Positions 46,137-53,509 of a DNA stretch of 53,536 bases are shown here, one piece after another. The notes under the pieces were generated by a model. It was not told the origin of the DNA. It did no database searches and saw only the letters and a list, made by a program, of their open reading frames with translations. The DNA comes from Rubrivivax sp. (lineage in GTDB: Bacteria; Pseudomonadota; Gammaproteobacteria; Burkholderiales; Burkholderiaceae_C), in assembly GCA_020720385.1 (NCBI GenBank), contig DYOR01000006.1, forward strand, positions 1-53,536, in the 5' to 3' direction. The position numbers and the translations under genes were made by a program. Position 1 is the first letter of the stretch; each line of letters begins with the position of its first letter.

Positions 46137-46910
46137 TCAGGGCTTGCCGCGGTTGAGATAGTCCAGCGCCTTGGGCAGCGTGTCGGGCTGCGCTGGCGCC
46201 GGGGCGGCCGGCGCTGCCGGGGCTGCGGTGCCGTCCTGGCCGGGCAGGGGGGCGACGTACTGCTCGTGCTTCCAGCCCAGCCGGTAATGCTCGCCCACCT
46301 TGCCTTGCACCAGCGCCGGGTCGAGCACGCGGATGGACGCCAGTTGCGTGGGGCACTGCTTTTCGCAGATGCCGCAGCCGGTGCATGCCTCGGAGTGCAC
46401 CACCGGCACGAACATCGCGTGCTTGCTGATCTGCCGCTGCTGCACGTGCAGCGTGATGGCCGTGCCCTTGAGTGGGCAGACGCGGTAGCAGACCTCGCAG
46501 CGCAGGCCCAGCCACGACAGGCAGTGCTCGGGGTCGATCACCGCCAGGCCCATGCGCGCCTGCGTCACGTCGGTGAGCAGCGGGTCGAGCGCGCCGGTGG
46601 GGCAGGCCTTCACGCACCACAACTGCTCGCACATGTAGCACGGGATGTCGCGCGGGGTGATGGTGGGCAGCCCGGCCAGACCCGGCTCGCCGGTCTTGAT
46701 GAGGCGGATGGAGTGGTACGGGCAGGCCTGCACGCACTGCCCGCACTTGATGCATGCGCCGCTGAAGCCGTCGCCGACCAGCGCGCCGGGTGGACGCATC
46801 GGCGACGCGGCGTGGGCCTGCTGGATGAGCAGCGTGAGCCAGCCCAACCCCACGCCGCCGGCTGCAGCGGCGCCCTGCGCGGTCTTCACGACGAACTGGC
46901 GGCGGTCCAT
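46137..46910 (-). CDS. napG: Periplasmic ferredoxin-type protein NapG
   Basis: The 257-residue protein has a Tat-type start (MDRRQFVVKTAQG) and four [4Fe-4S] cluster motifs: CIKCGQCVQACP, CYMCEQLWCVKACP, CEVCYRVCP with its upstream Cys, and CTGCGICEKQCP. It relays electrons from NapH toward NapB/NapA. The C-terminal 50 residues form a Pro/Ala-rich tail. Confidence 0.95.
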   Translation of the reverse strand: MDRRQFVVKTAQGAAAAGGVGLGWLTLLIQQAHAASPMRPPGALVGDGFSGACIKCGQCVQACPYHSIRLIKTGEPGLAGLPTITPRDIPCYMCEQLWCVKACPTGALDPLLTDVTQARMGLAVIDPEHCLSWLGLRCEVCYRVCPLKGTAITLHVQQRQISKHAMFVPVVHSEACTGCGICEKQCPTQLASIRVLDPALVQGKVGEHYRLGWKHEQYVAPLPGQDGTAAPAAPAAPAPAQPDTLPKALDYLNRGKP

Positions 46911-46945
46911 GGCTGGAGCTCAGTGCAGCGCGAGGGGAACGCGTC

Positions 46946-49705
46946 TCAGGCCTTGTAGACCTTGGCCGCGCATTTCTTGAAGTCCGGCTCGCGCGAGATC
47001 GGGTCGAGCGCGTCGAGCACGAGCGAGTTGATGAGGATGTTCTCGTCGAAGAAGGCCACCGACACCATGCCCTTGGGCACGCGGTTGCGGCCCTTGGTGT
47101 CCACCACCACCTGCACCTTGCCGCGGCGCGACTCGACCCAGGCCAGGTCGTTGCGCTTCAGCCCGCGCTTGGTGGCGTCGGCCGGGTGCATGTACATCAC
47201 CGTGCCGGGTTGCGCGCGGTGCAGCTCGGCCACGCGGCGCGTCATGCTGCCGGTGTGCCAGTGCTCCAGGATGCGGCCGGTGGTGAGCCACAGGTCGAAG
47301 TGGGCGTCGGGCTGCTCCACCGGCGCGGCGTAGGGGCGGAAGAAGATCTTCGCCTTGCCCGGCAGGGGCGTGGGCTTGGGCTCGGTGATGCCGTCGAGGT
47401 TGCCGCTGGGCAGTGCCTTGAGCGCCGGGCCGTAGAAGTCGAAGCCCAGGCCGGCCTTCACGTAGGGGTCGTTGCCCTCGGAGAAGCGCCACTTGGTCTC
47501 CTGCCAGCCGCCACCGGCAGTGGGCATCACCGGCCAGCGCAGGCCGCGCACGTTGTCGGCGTAATACACGTCGAATGGTGCCAGGTCGTGCTGGTGGTTG
47601 ACGGTGAACTGGCGGTACTCGTTGAACAGCGCTTTCTCGGGGAACCAGTTCTCGCCCAGCGCCTGGGAGGTGGCGTTGGCGTGGCCCTTGGCCACAGGGT
47701 CGGGCCAGGCCACCTTCTTGTTTTCGGGCCGCGCGAAAAGCACGTCGTACAGGGTGCTGTCGGGCGTGTATCCCAGGGCGGCGATGTCACCCAGCACGCT
47801 GGGCAGCTTGCCGTCGGCAAAGCCATCGGCCTTGAGCCCGGGCAAGACCTTCTCGCCCCATACCTCGCGCAGCTTGAAGCGCTTCGCGAACTCCAACATC
47901 ATCCACACGTCGGTGCGCGCCTGGCCCGGCGGGTCGACCTGCTGGCGCCAGGCCTGCGTGCGGCGCTCGGAGTTGCCGTACATGCCCCATTTCTCGAGCA
48001 TGTAGGCCGCCGGCAGGATGAGGTCGGCGACCTTGCCGCTGATGGTCGGGTAGACGTCGGCGACGACGATGAAGTTGTCCTTCTCGCGCGCCGCTTTCGT
48101 CCAGTGCGTGCCGTTGGGGCTGCTCTGGAAGGGGTTGGTGACTTGCACCCAGAGGAAGCCGATGCCGCCGTCCTCCAGCCCGCGCAGGATGGCGATGTGG
48201 TCGGCGCCGACCTTCGGGTTGATGGTCTTGGCCGGCAGGCCCCAGATCTTTTCGGAGCGGGCGCGGTGCGCGGCGTTGTCGACCACCATGTCGGCGGGCA
48301 GGCGGTGCGAAAAAGTGCCGACCTCGCGCGCGGTGCCGCAGGCCGAAGGCTGGCCGGTGAGCGAGCACGCGCCGTTGCCCGGCGTGCCATGCTTGCCCAG
48401 CAGCAGGTGCAGCGCGTACATCTGGGTGTTGACCCACACGCCGCGCTGGTGCTGGTTGGCACCCATGGTCCAGAAGGTCAGGATGTTGGCCGGCTTGTTG
48501 CAGTAGGCGTCGGCGAGCTGCACCAGCTTGGCCTTGAAGCTCTCGATCGACTCGTCGGCGTCGCCCTTGGCCAGCTCGGCCACGAAGTCCAGCGTGTAGG
48601 GCTCGACCCCGCGCTTGTACTCGTCGTAGCTGATCAGCCAGTGCTTGCCGGCGGCCATGCGGTCGACCTGCTTGACCTTCTGACCCGCCGTGCGGCGCTG
48701 GCCCACGGCCTCGAAGCGGTCGAGCGTGTTCTCCATCTCCTTGGCCACCGTGTCGTGCTCGGCCTTGCCCGAATACTGCAGCGTGGGCCGCATGCCGTAG
48801 CCGATGTCCACCGCGCCGGCGGCGAAGACGCAGTGCTTGCGCACGAACTCCATGTTCACCGCGCCGCGCGCGATGATCTCGCGCGCCAGGTAGTTCATGA
48901 TCGCCAGGTCGGAGCTGGGCTTCATCACCAGCGTCACGTCGGCGATGTCGCTGCTCAGGTTGGTGTAGGTCGTGAGGTTGAAGATGCGCGTGGGCTTGTG
49001 CGCCAGCTTGCGGTCGGTGATGCGGCTCCACAGCACCGGGTGCGCCTCGGCCATGTTGGCGCCGCACAGCACGATGGCGTCAGCCAGTTCGATGTCGTCG
49101 TAGACATTCGCCGGCTCGTCGATGCCGAACACCTGCATGAAGCCGACCACCGCACTGGCCATGCAGTGGCGCGCGTTGGGGTCGAGGTTGTTGGAGCGGA
49201 AGCCCGCCTTGAGCAGCTTGACCGCGGCGTAGCCCTCGGGGATGGTGTACTGGCCCGAACCGATGATGGCCACGCCCGCCGGGCCCTTGGCCTCGTAGTG
49301 CTTGCGGAACTGGCGCTCCATCTCGTCCAGCGCCACCTGCCAGCTCACCGGGGTGAAGGCCCCGTGCTTGTCGTATTTGCCATCCTTCATGCGCAGCAGC
49401 GGCTGCGTCAGGCGGTCGGCGCCGTAGGCCATCTTGCCGTTGAAGTAGCCCTTGATGCAGTTCAGGCCGCGGTTCACCGGGGCGTCGGGGTCGCCCTTGG
49501 TGGCCATGATCTTGCCGCCCTTGGTGGCCACCTGGATGCCGCAGCCGGTGCCGCACATGCGGCACACGCCCTTGTCCCAGGCCCAGCCGGCTTCGGCCGG
49601 CGAGCCCTGGGCCAGGGCGGTGGTGGCAACCGGCAGCCCGGCCACCGCAGCGGTGGTGGCGGCCATGCTCGATTTGAGGATTTCGCGGCGGGACAGGCTG
49701 GTCAT
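46946..49705 (-). CDS. napA: Periplasmic nitrate reductase catalytic subunit NapA
   Basis: The 919-residue molybdoenzyme reduces nitrate to nitrite in the periplasm. The start ATG 49705 gives a Tat leader with SRREILKSS and cleavage near TTALAQG. The [4Fe-4S] cysteines are C48, C51, C55 (CRMCGTGC) and C83 (GLNCIKG). The molybdenum-ligand Cys is C181 in NARHCMASAV, which separates Nap from Nar (Asp) enzymes. Length and full-length similarity are normal for bis-MGD NapA. The chaperone gene napD precedes it. Confidence 0.97.
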   Translation of the reverse strand: MTSLSRREILKSSMAATTAAVAGLPVATTALAQGSPAEAGWAWDKGVCRMCGTGCGIQVATKGGKIMATKGDPDAPVNRGLNCIKGYFNGKMAYGADRLTQPLLRMKDGKYDKHGAFTPVSWQVALDEMERQFRKHYEAKGPAGVAIIGSGQYTIPEGYAAVKLLKAGFRSNNLDPNARHCMASAVVGFMQVFGIDEPANVYDDIELADAIVLCGANMAEAHPVLWSRITDRKLAHKPTRIFNLTTYTNLSSDIADVTLVMKPSSDLAIMNYLAREIIARGAVNMEFVRKHCVFAAGAVDIGYGMRPTLQYSGKAEHDTVAKEMENTLDRFEAVGQRRTAGQKVKQVDRMAAGKHWLISYDEYKRGVEPYTLDFVAELAKGDADESIESFKAKLVQLADAYCNKPANILTFWTMGANQHQRGVWVNTQMYALHLLLGKHGTPGNGACSLTGQPSACGTAREVGTFSHRLPADMVVDNAAHRARSEKIWGLPAKTINPKVGADHIAILRGLEDGGIGFLWVQVTNPFQSSPNGTHWTKAAREKDNFIVVADVYPTISGKVADLILPAAYMLEKWGMYGNSERRTQAWRQQVDPPGQARTDVWMMLEFAKRFKLREVWGEKVLPGLKADGFADGKLPSVLGDIAALGYTPDSTLYDVLFARPENKKVAWPDPVAKGHANATSQALGENWFPEKALFNEYRQFTVNHQHDLAPFDVYYADNVRGLRWPVMPTAGGGWQETKWRFSEGNDPYVKAGLGFDFYGPALKALPSGNLDGITEPKPTPLPGKAKIFFRPYAAPVEQPDAHFDLWLTTGRILEHWHTGSMTRRVAELHRAQPGTVMYMHPADATKRGLKRNDLAWVESRRGKVQVVVDTKGRNRVPKGMVSVAFFDENILINSLVLDALDPISREPDFKKCAAKVYKA

Positions 49706-49736
49706 GGGGGGTTCCTCGGTGCCTTGAAGGGTGGAA

Positions 49737-50024
49737 TCAGGGTTGGAGCGCTGGAGCGGAGCCGCTGGGCTCGGCGTCCTGGGTTTCGTCGTCCGCATCC
49801 AGGCAGTGGCAAACCAGGTCGGTGCAGACCACATGCGGCAGGCCGCGGATGCGCATGAAGCCGTCGACTTCGGCGCCGACGTCGGCGGCCTCCTGCACCA
49901 CGACGATGCGCCCTGTGCGGACGTCGTGCTGGCGTACCTCCACGCCCGGCAACTCGACCAGACTGGCCAAGACCTGCTGCACGCGCGAGGGCTCGGCAGT
50001 AACGAGAATGCCCGAAAGGTTCAT
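49737..50024 (-). CDS. napD: NapA maturation chaperone NapD
   Basis: The 95-residue cytoplasmic chaperone binds the Tat signal of NapA. It begins NLSGILVTAEPSRVQQVLASL, with GVEVRQHDVRTGRIVVVQE as the second half of the ferredoxin-like fold. The C-terminal 30 residues are acidic and variable. It is the first gene of the nap run, reading away from the octaheme gene. Confidence 0.93.
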   Translation of the reverse strand: MNLSGILVTAEPSRVQQVLASLVELPGVEVRQHDVRTGRIVVVQEAADVGAEVDGFMRIRGLPHVVCTDLVCHCLDADDETQDAEPSGSAPALQP

Positions 50025-50242
50025 GGCCAGGTCATACCCAAGCTGTCGTGACGGGGGGCAGTTTGGGACTCCTGCCGCTGCGCTTGGGAACGCAACGTGG
50101 AACGCGTTTGACGCTCGTCAAACACAGCTCACTTTTCCCGTAGGCAGGGCCGCGGAGCTTTGAGAGCATGTCAATGTCGGCCCTGCGAGAAGAGGGCTTT
50201 CGGGGTACGGGTCGAAGGCAACGCTGTTGAGGAGCAAAGCAA
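50025..50242. promoter_or_regulatory. Divergent control region between napD and the octaheme nitrite reductase gene
   Basis: The 218-bp gap must hold both promoters. Its main feature is the FNR/DNR-like palindrome at 50106-50123. A weak -10-like TAGGCA (50141-50146) lies downstream of it on the plus strand, which would place the palindrome near -38 to -41 of the octaheme gene, the usual place for activation. Confidence 0.6.
50106..50123. promoter_or_regulatory. FNR/DNR-like binding site
   Basis: GTTTGACG-CT-CGTCAAAC is a perfect inverted repeat with 8-bp arms. Its core TTGAC-N4-GTCAA has the half-site spacing of the CRP/FNR family and resembles the variant used by DNR/NnrR-type nitrogen oxide regulators more than the strict FNR site TTGAT-N4-ATCAA. 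It lies 82 bp from the napD start and 120 bp from the octaheme gene start, so one site could control both. Confidence 0.65.
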
Positions 50243-52021
50243 ATGGTTCGAAAAGATTCAAGATGGCTGGCCAGGGTGTTGGGCATGTCCTGCGCGCTGG
50301 CTTTGTCGATGGGCGTGTCGCTGGCTCTGGCGCAGCCGCCGAGCAAGGTGCAGCAGGCCAAGGCGGCACGCGACGCCAAGGCGCCGGCCACGATGCTCAA
50401 GACGAATGCGACCAAGCTCAAGGCCTACGACGCGACCGAGTGCTACGAGTGCCACGAGGAAGTCAAGGGTTTCCACTACACGGGTGGCCACAAGAGCGTG
50501 GGCTGCGACGCCTGCCACGGCGAGCTGGATGCGCACAAGCCCAAGGGCAAGGGCCGGCCGACGACGAACATGGATCCGGCCAACTGCGGCACCTGCCACG
50601 AGGCGCAGTACAAGAGCATGTACACGATGAACCCCGAGAAGCAGGCGAATCGCGAGAAGTCCGTTGCCACCTTCGCCACCTACGAGAAGCTGCTCATGCC
50701 GCATGGCTTCACCAAAGAGCACAACCAGCCGCGCTCGCACTCGTTTGCGCTGTACGACCAAGTGGTCGTCGACCGCGCCTTCGGCGGCCGTTTTGTCAAC
50801 AAGGAAGGCAAGCAGGGCCTGGCCCGCATGGGCGGCAACTTCAAGATCTGGGACGTCCTCAAGGACGAGTTCCCGGGCGAACCGCACAAGGTCTTCAAGC
50901 CGGGCACCGCTGCGGCCGTGAACCCGGTGTGCATCAGCTGCAAGACCTCCGACCACATCCTTGACTGGGCCTATTTGGGTGACCCGCACCCGGCGGCCAA
51001 GTGGAGCCGCGTGTCCAAGGTCAACGAGATGGTCAAGGACGTGAACCACTCGCTGAACTGCAACTTCTGCCATGACCCGCACAGTGCCAAGCCGCGCATC
51101 ATCCGCGACGGCCTGATCCAGGCGCTGACCCGTCCGGAAGCCGACACACTGTGGCACAAGGATCCCAAGGGCGCGAAGATCGAGGTCAAGGATCTGGGCG
51201 AGCGCGGCTTCACGCGCAAGATCGCCATGCTCAGCCGCTACGACACCAAGCTGCAATGCGGCCAGTGCCACGTGGAATACAACTGCAACCCTGGCACCGA
51301 CCCGACCACCGGCCAGCCCATCGGCATGGGTGACCAGCGCACCAACCACTTCCCGCTGAAGGACGTGACGCAGATCCAGAAGCACTACCAGGACCTGAAG
51401 TTCGGTGATTTCAAGCACGGCATCACCGGGGCCCTGCTGTTCAAGGGCCAGCATCCTGATTCCGAGGTTTACTACAACAGCACGCACCAGAAGGAAGGCG
51501 TGGAGTGCAACGACTGCCACATGCCCAAGGTGAAGGACAAGAAGACCGGAAAGACCTACACCCTGCACTGGCAGACCTCGCCCAAGAACTACATCAAGGA
51601 GACCTGCCTCACTTGCCACAAGGACTGGACCGAGAAGCAGGCCGTCTACAGCATCGACTCGCTGAAGAACCGGTGGGACGGCAAGATGCGCAAGGCCGAG
51701 TTCTGGCTCACCCGGTTGATCGACAAGTTCGAGGCGGCGCAGAACATGGGTGTGGACGAGGCGGTGCTCAAGGACGCGCGCGCCAAGCACGCCGAAGCGC
51801 ACATCAACTACGAGTGGTGGTCGGCGGCGAACGGCTCGCATTTCCACAACCCGCAGCAGTTCGATGTGTCGATCAACAAGGGCATGGCCGTGGCGCAGGC
51901 CGGCATCAAGCTGCTCGACGATGCGATGGCGAAGAAGCGTGCCGAGATGGCTGCACCTGCCGCCGCCAAGCCGGTGGCCGATGCCGGCATGCTCAAGCCG
52001 GTGGCTGTCGTCACCAAATAG
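50243..52021 (+). CDS. Octaheme cytochrome c nitrite reductase (ONR, TvNiR-like)
   Basis: The 592-residue exported protein (signal peptide 1-30) carries eight heme sites: CYECH 67, CDACH 88, CGTCH 115, CISCK 230, CNFCH 273, CGQCH 339, CNDCH 422 and CLTCH 455. The fourth is CxxCK, giving a Lys-ligated catalytic heme as in nitrite reductases. The catalytic Tyr and His appear as Y346 (CHVEYNC) and H404 (KGQHPDSE). C348 two residues after the Tyr matches the Tyr-Cys cross-link of the octaheme enzyme from Thioalkalivibrio; pentaheme NrfA lacks it. The catalytic Arg is probably R164 (NQPRSHSF). Expected reaction: nitrite to ammonium by six electrons. The ribosome binding site gaggag is 8 bases ahead of ATG 50243. 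Hydroxylamine oxidation (HAO) is unlikely because HAO lacks CxxCK. Confidence 0.9.
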   Translation: MVRKDSRWLARVLGMSCALALSMGVSLALAQPPSKVQQAKAARDAKAPATMLKTNATKLKAYDATECYECHEEVKGFHYTGGHKSVGCDACHGELDAHKPKGKGRPTTNMDPANCGTCHEAQYKSMYTMNPEKQANREKSVATFATYEKLLMPHGFTKEHNQPRSHSFALYDQVVVDRAFGGRFVNKEGKQGLARMGGNFKIWDVLKDEFPGEPHKVFKPGTAAAVNPVCISCKTSDHILDWAYLGDPHPAAKWSRVSKVNEMVKDVNHSLNCNFCHDPHSAKPRIIRDGLIQALTRPEADTLWHKDPKGAKIEVKDLGERGFTRKIAMLSRYDTKLQCGQCHVEYNCNPGTDPTTGQPIGMGDQRTNHFPLKDVTQIQKHYQDLKFGDFKHGITGALLFKGQHPDSEVYYNSTHQKEGVECNDCHMPKVKDKKTGKTYTLHWQTSPKNYIKETCLTCHKDWTEKQAVYSIDSLKNRWDGKMRKAEFWLTRLIDKFEAAQNMGVDEAVLKDARAKHAEAHINYEWWSAANGSHFHNPQQFDVSINKGMAVAQAGIKLLDDAMAKKRAEMAAPAAAKPVADAGMLKPVAVVTK

Positions 52022-52065
52022 GCCTGGAGCTGCCGGCGTGCCGGCGGCTCGGTAGACTGGTCTGG

Positions 52066-52105
52066 CCGGGCGCACCGCCCAAGCGGTGCGCCCGGTTTTT
52101 CTTTC
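52066..52105 (+). terminator. Intrinsic terminator after the octaheme reductase gene
   Basis: CCGGGCGCACCG (52066-52077) and CGGTGCGCCCGG (52084-52095) form a perfect 12-bp stem with a 6-base loop, followed by tttttctttc. It is the strongest rho-independent terminator in the window. The octaheme gene is therefore mainly transcribed alone, with the next gene depending on readthrough or its own promoter. Confidence 0.92.
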
Positions 52106-52152
52106 ACTCACGCGTTGCGTGCCTCCCGCGCTGAGCAGGCGAAAACACAAGC

Positions 52153-52899
52153 ATGACTCTCGATTCGCAATGGGCCTTCGTGGCCGCCGCTGCGGCTCTC
52201 ATCGCGCTGGCCCTGGCCGGCACGCTGCCTTTCCTGTGGCGCGGCATGTTGCGCCGCGACGCCACCGCCGCCGGTCGCCGGCGCGCGCTGTGGATGACGC
52301 TGGGCCTTGGGCTGGCCGTCCCGGCACTGGCAGTCGCCCTTTATGCGCTGCGCGGAGACATAGGCGCGGTGGGTCACACGCGCGCCGAGCTCAGCAGCAA
52401 GCTGCTCGAAGACGGTTTGGCGGCCGAAGGCGGCGCCACGCCCGAGCAGGTGTACGCCGAACTGCTGCTGCACCTGAAGAAGCAGCCCGACGACCCGCGC
52501 GCCTGGGTGTTGAAGGGCCGTCTGGATGTGCGCGCCGAGCGCTTTGACGACGCCGTGGCCGCCTACCGCCGCGCCGTGGCTGGCAAGAGCAAGGCCGGCA
52601 ATGACGCCGGCGTCTGGGCCGAATTCGCCGAAGCGCGCGCGCTGGCCCAGGGCGGCACGCTGGCAGGCGAGCCGCTGGAACTGGTGCAAAAGGCCTTGTC
52701 CATCGATGGCGGACACGCGCAGGCGCTGGATCTGGCCGGGAGTGCCGCCTGGGAGGTGAAGGACTACGCCAAGGCCATGACTTACTGGCGGCGGCTGCAG
52801 GAGAGGATTCCCGCGGGTGACCCTAGGCAGGTGGAGCTGAGCAAGGCCATCGAGCGAGCGCAGGAGCAGGCCCAGTTTGTGCTGCCCGGCCGCCCGTGA
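52153..52899 (+). CDS. Short CcmI/NrfG-like TPR protein
   Basis: The 248-residue protein has two N-terminal membrane helices (about 7-29 and 46-66) with a short basic loop between, then a periplasmic TPR region (PRAWVLKGRLDVRAERFDDAVAAYRRAV). The segment GGTLAGEPLELVQKALSIDG parallels GGTLEGEPMRLIEQALKADA in the CcmI at 40497-41744, so the two are related. It lacks the C-terminal domain of CcmI, which makes it resemble NrfG, the TPR protein needed with NrfE and NrfF for heme attachment at the CxxCK site of E. coli NrfA. Its position right behind the octaheme CxxCK protein suggests such a role; this is inference. Confidence 0.83.
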   Translation: MTLDSQWAFVAAAAALIALALAGTLPFLWRGMLRRDATAAGRRRALWMTLGLGLAVPALAVALYALRGDIGAVGHTRAELSSKLLEDGLAAEGGATPEQVYAELLLHLKKQPDDPRAWVLKGRLDVRAERFDDAVAAYRRAVAGKSKAGNDAGVWAEFAEARALAQGGTLAGEPLELVQKALSIDGGHAQALDLAGSAAWEVKDYAKAMTYWRRLQERIPAGDPRQVELSKAIERAQEQAQFVLPGRP

Positions 52900-53019
52900 A
52901 TACTGCCGCCCATGCCGGAAGGCGCCCCGAGAGTCCCCCCGAGCGCCGCGATATGCCTGCCGGCCCCAGGCAGGCAATCGCGCCATGCGCTCGCCGCCGG
53001 AAGGCGGCGGCGGTGGCGC

Positions 53020-53268
53020 CTACGCGGGTGGATGCGACGGTGCCGACTTGGAGATGCGCACGCGCCAAGTGGCCGGCCCTTCGGTCAGGTAATGCCACTC
53101 GAACTGGCCCTTGCGCGCCTGCCGAAACTGGAAGAACAGCGGCACCGGGTCGTGGTTGTTGATGAGCTCGAATGCGGCGCCGGGCGGCAGCTCGTCGAAA
53201 GCGGAGAAGATCAGCGTGTGCCGCTCCAGCGGCGGCACGGCCCGTGCATCAATCACTGCGTGGCTCAT
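53020..53268 (-). CDS. DUF2249 domain protein
   Basis: The 82-residue protein consists of one DUF2249 domain: IDARAVPPLERHTLIFSAFD, then ELPPGAAFELINNHDPVPL and FEWHYLTEGPATWRVRISK. Proteins of this type often lie near genes for nitrogen oxide metabolism, hemerythrins or heme proteins; their function is not established. The motif INNHDPVPL, with His-Asp-Pro, is the most conserved part. It converges on the TPR gene and is probably transcribed from the AT-rich region at 53470-53520. Confidence 0.85.
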   Translation of the reverse strand: MSHAVIDARAVPPLERHTLIFSAFDELPPGAAFELINNHDPVPLFFQFRQARKGQFEWHYLTEGPATWRVRISKSAPSHPPA

Positions 53269-53343
53269 GTCGAGTCGGCGTCCTCGAAGTGTGCGTTTAG
53301 CGTGCAGCGTAGGCCAGGCTGCCGCGCGGCGCCTTGAACCAGT

Positions 53344-53445
53344 TCAAGGACGCACAGCGGCCTGGCGTGCCGTGGGGCGGATCTGGGCGTCTGGTCGCTG
53401 GCGGAGGGTTGCAGGTCCAGCGATGCTGGAAAGCTGCAGGTTCAT
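53344..53445 (-). CDS. Possible 33-codon reading frame ahead of the DUF2249 gene
   Basis: ATG 53445 is preceded by a strong ribosome binding sequence (ggaggggg) and followed by 33 codons (MNLQLSSIAGPATLRQ at the start) to a stop at 53344. There is no similarity I recognise. It could be a leader peptide, the start of a gene broken by a frame change, or chance. The DUF2249 start is 75 bp further on. Confidence 0.3.
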   Translation of the reverse strand: MNLQLSSIAGPATLRQRPDAQIRPTARQAAVRP

Positions 53446-53486
53446 GGTGCACGCCCCCTCCGTCCCATTCTTTAACAGTGCACAAT

Positions 53487-53509
53487 GTATATGTGCTCAA
53501 TTGATATAC
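53487..53509. promoter_or_regulatory. Inverted repeat in the AT-rich region upstream of the DUF2249 gene
   Basis: GTATAT (53487-53492) and ATATAC (53504-53509) are perfect inverted arms 11 bp apart, in a stretch much more AT-rich than its surroundings. The dyad could be an operator for a dimeric regulator or overlap the promoter of the minus-strand DUF2249 unit. It does not match the FNR/DNR-like site at 50106-50123. Confidence 0.45.

Noticed and set aside
47186-49858. Open frame of 890 codons antisense to napA
   Set aside because: Shadow of napA; low-complexity His/Val/Gly/Arg composition and no plausible start.
50243-52021. Annotation of the octaheme protein as hydroxylamine oxidoreductase
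   Set aside because: HAO has only CxxCH sites with a P460 heme cross-link; this protein has a CxxCK site, a YNC motif and a QHP motif, which are nitrite reductase features.
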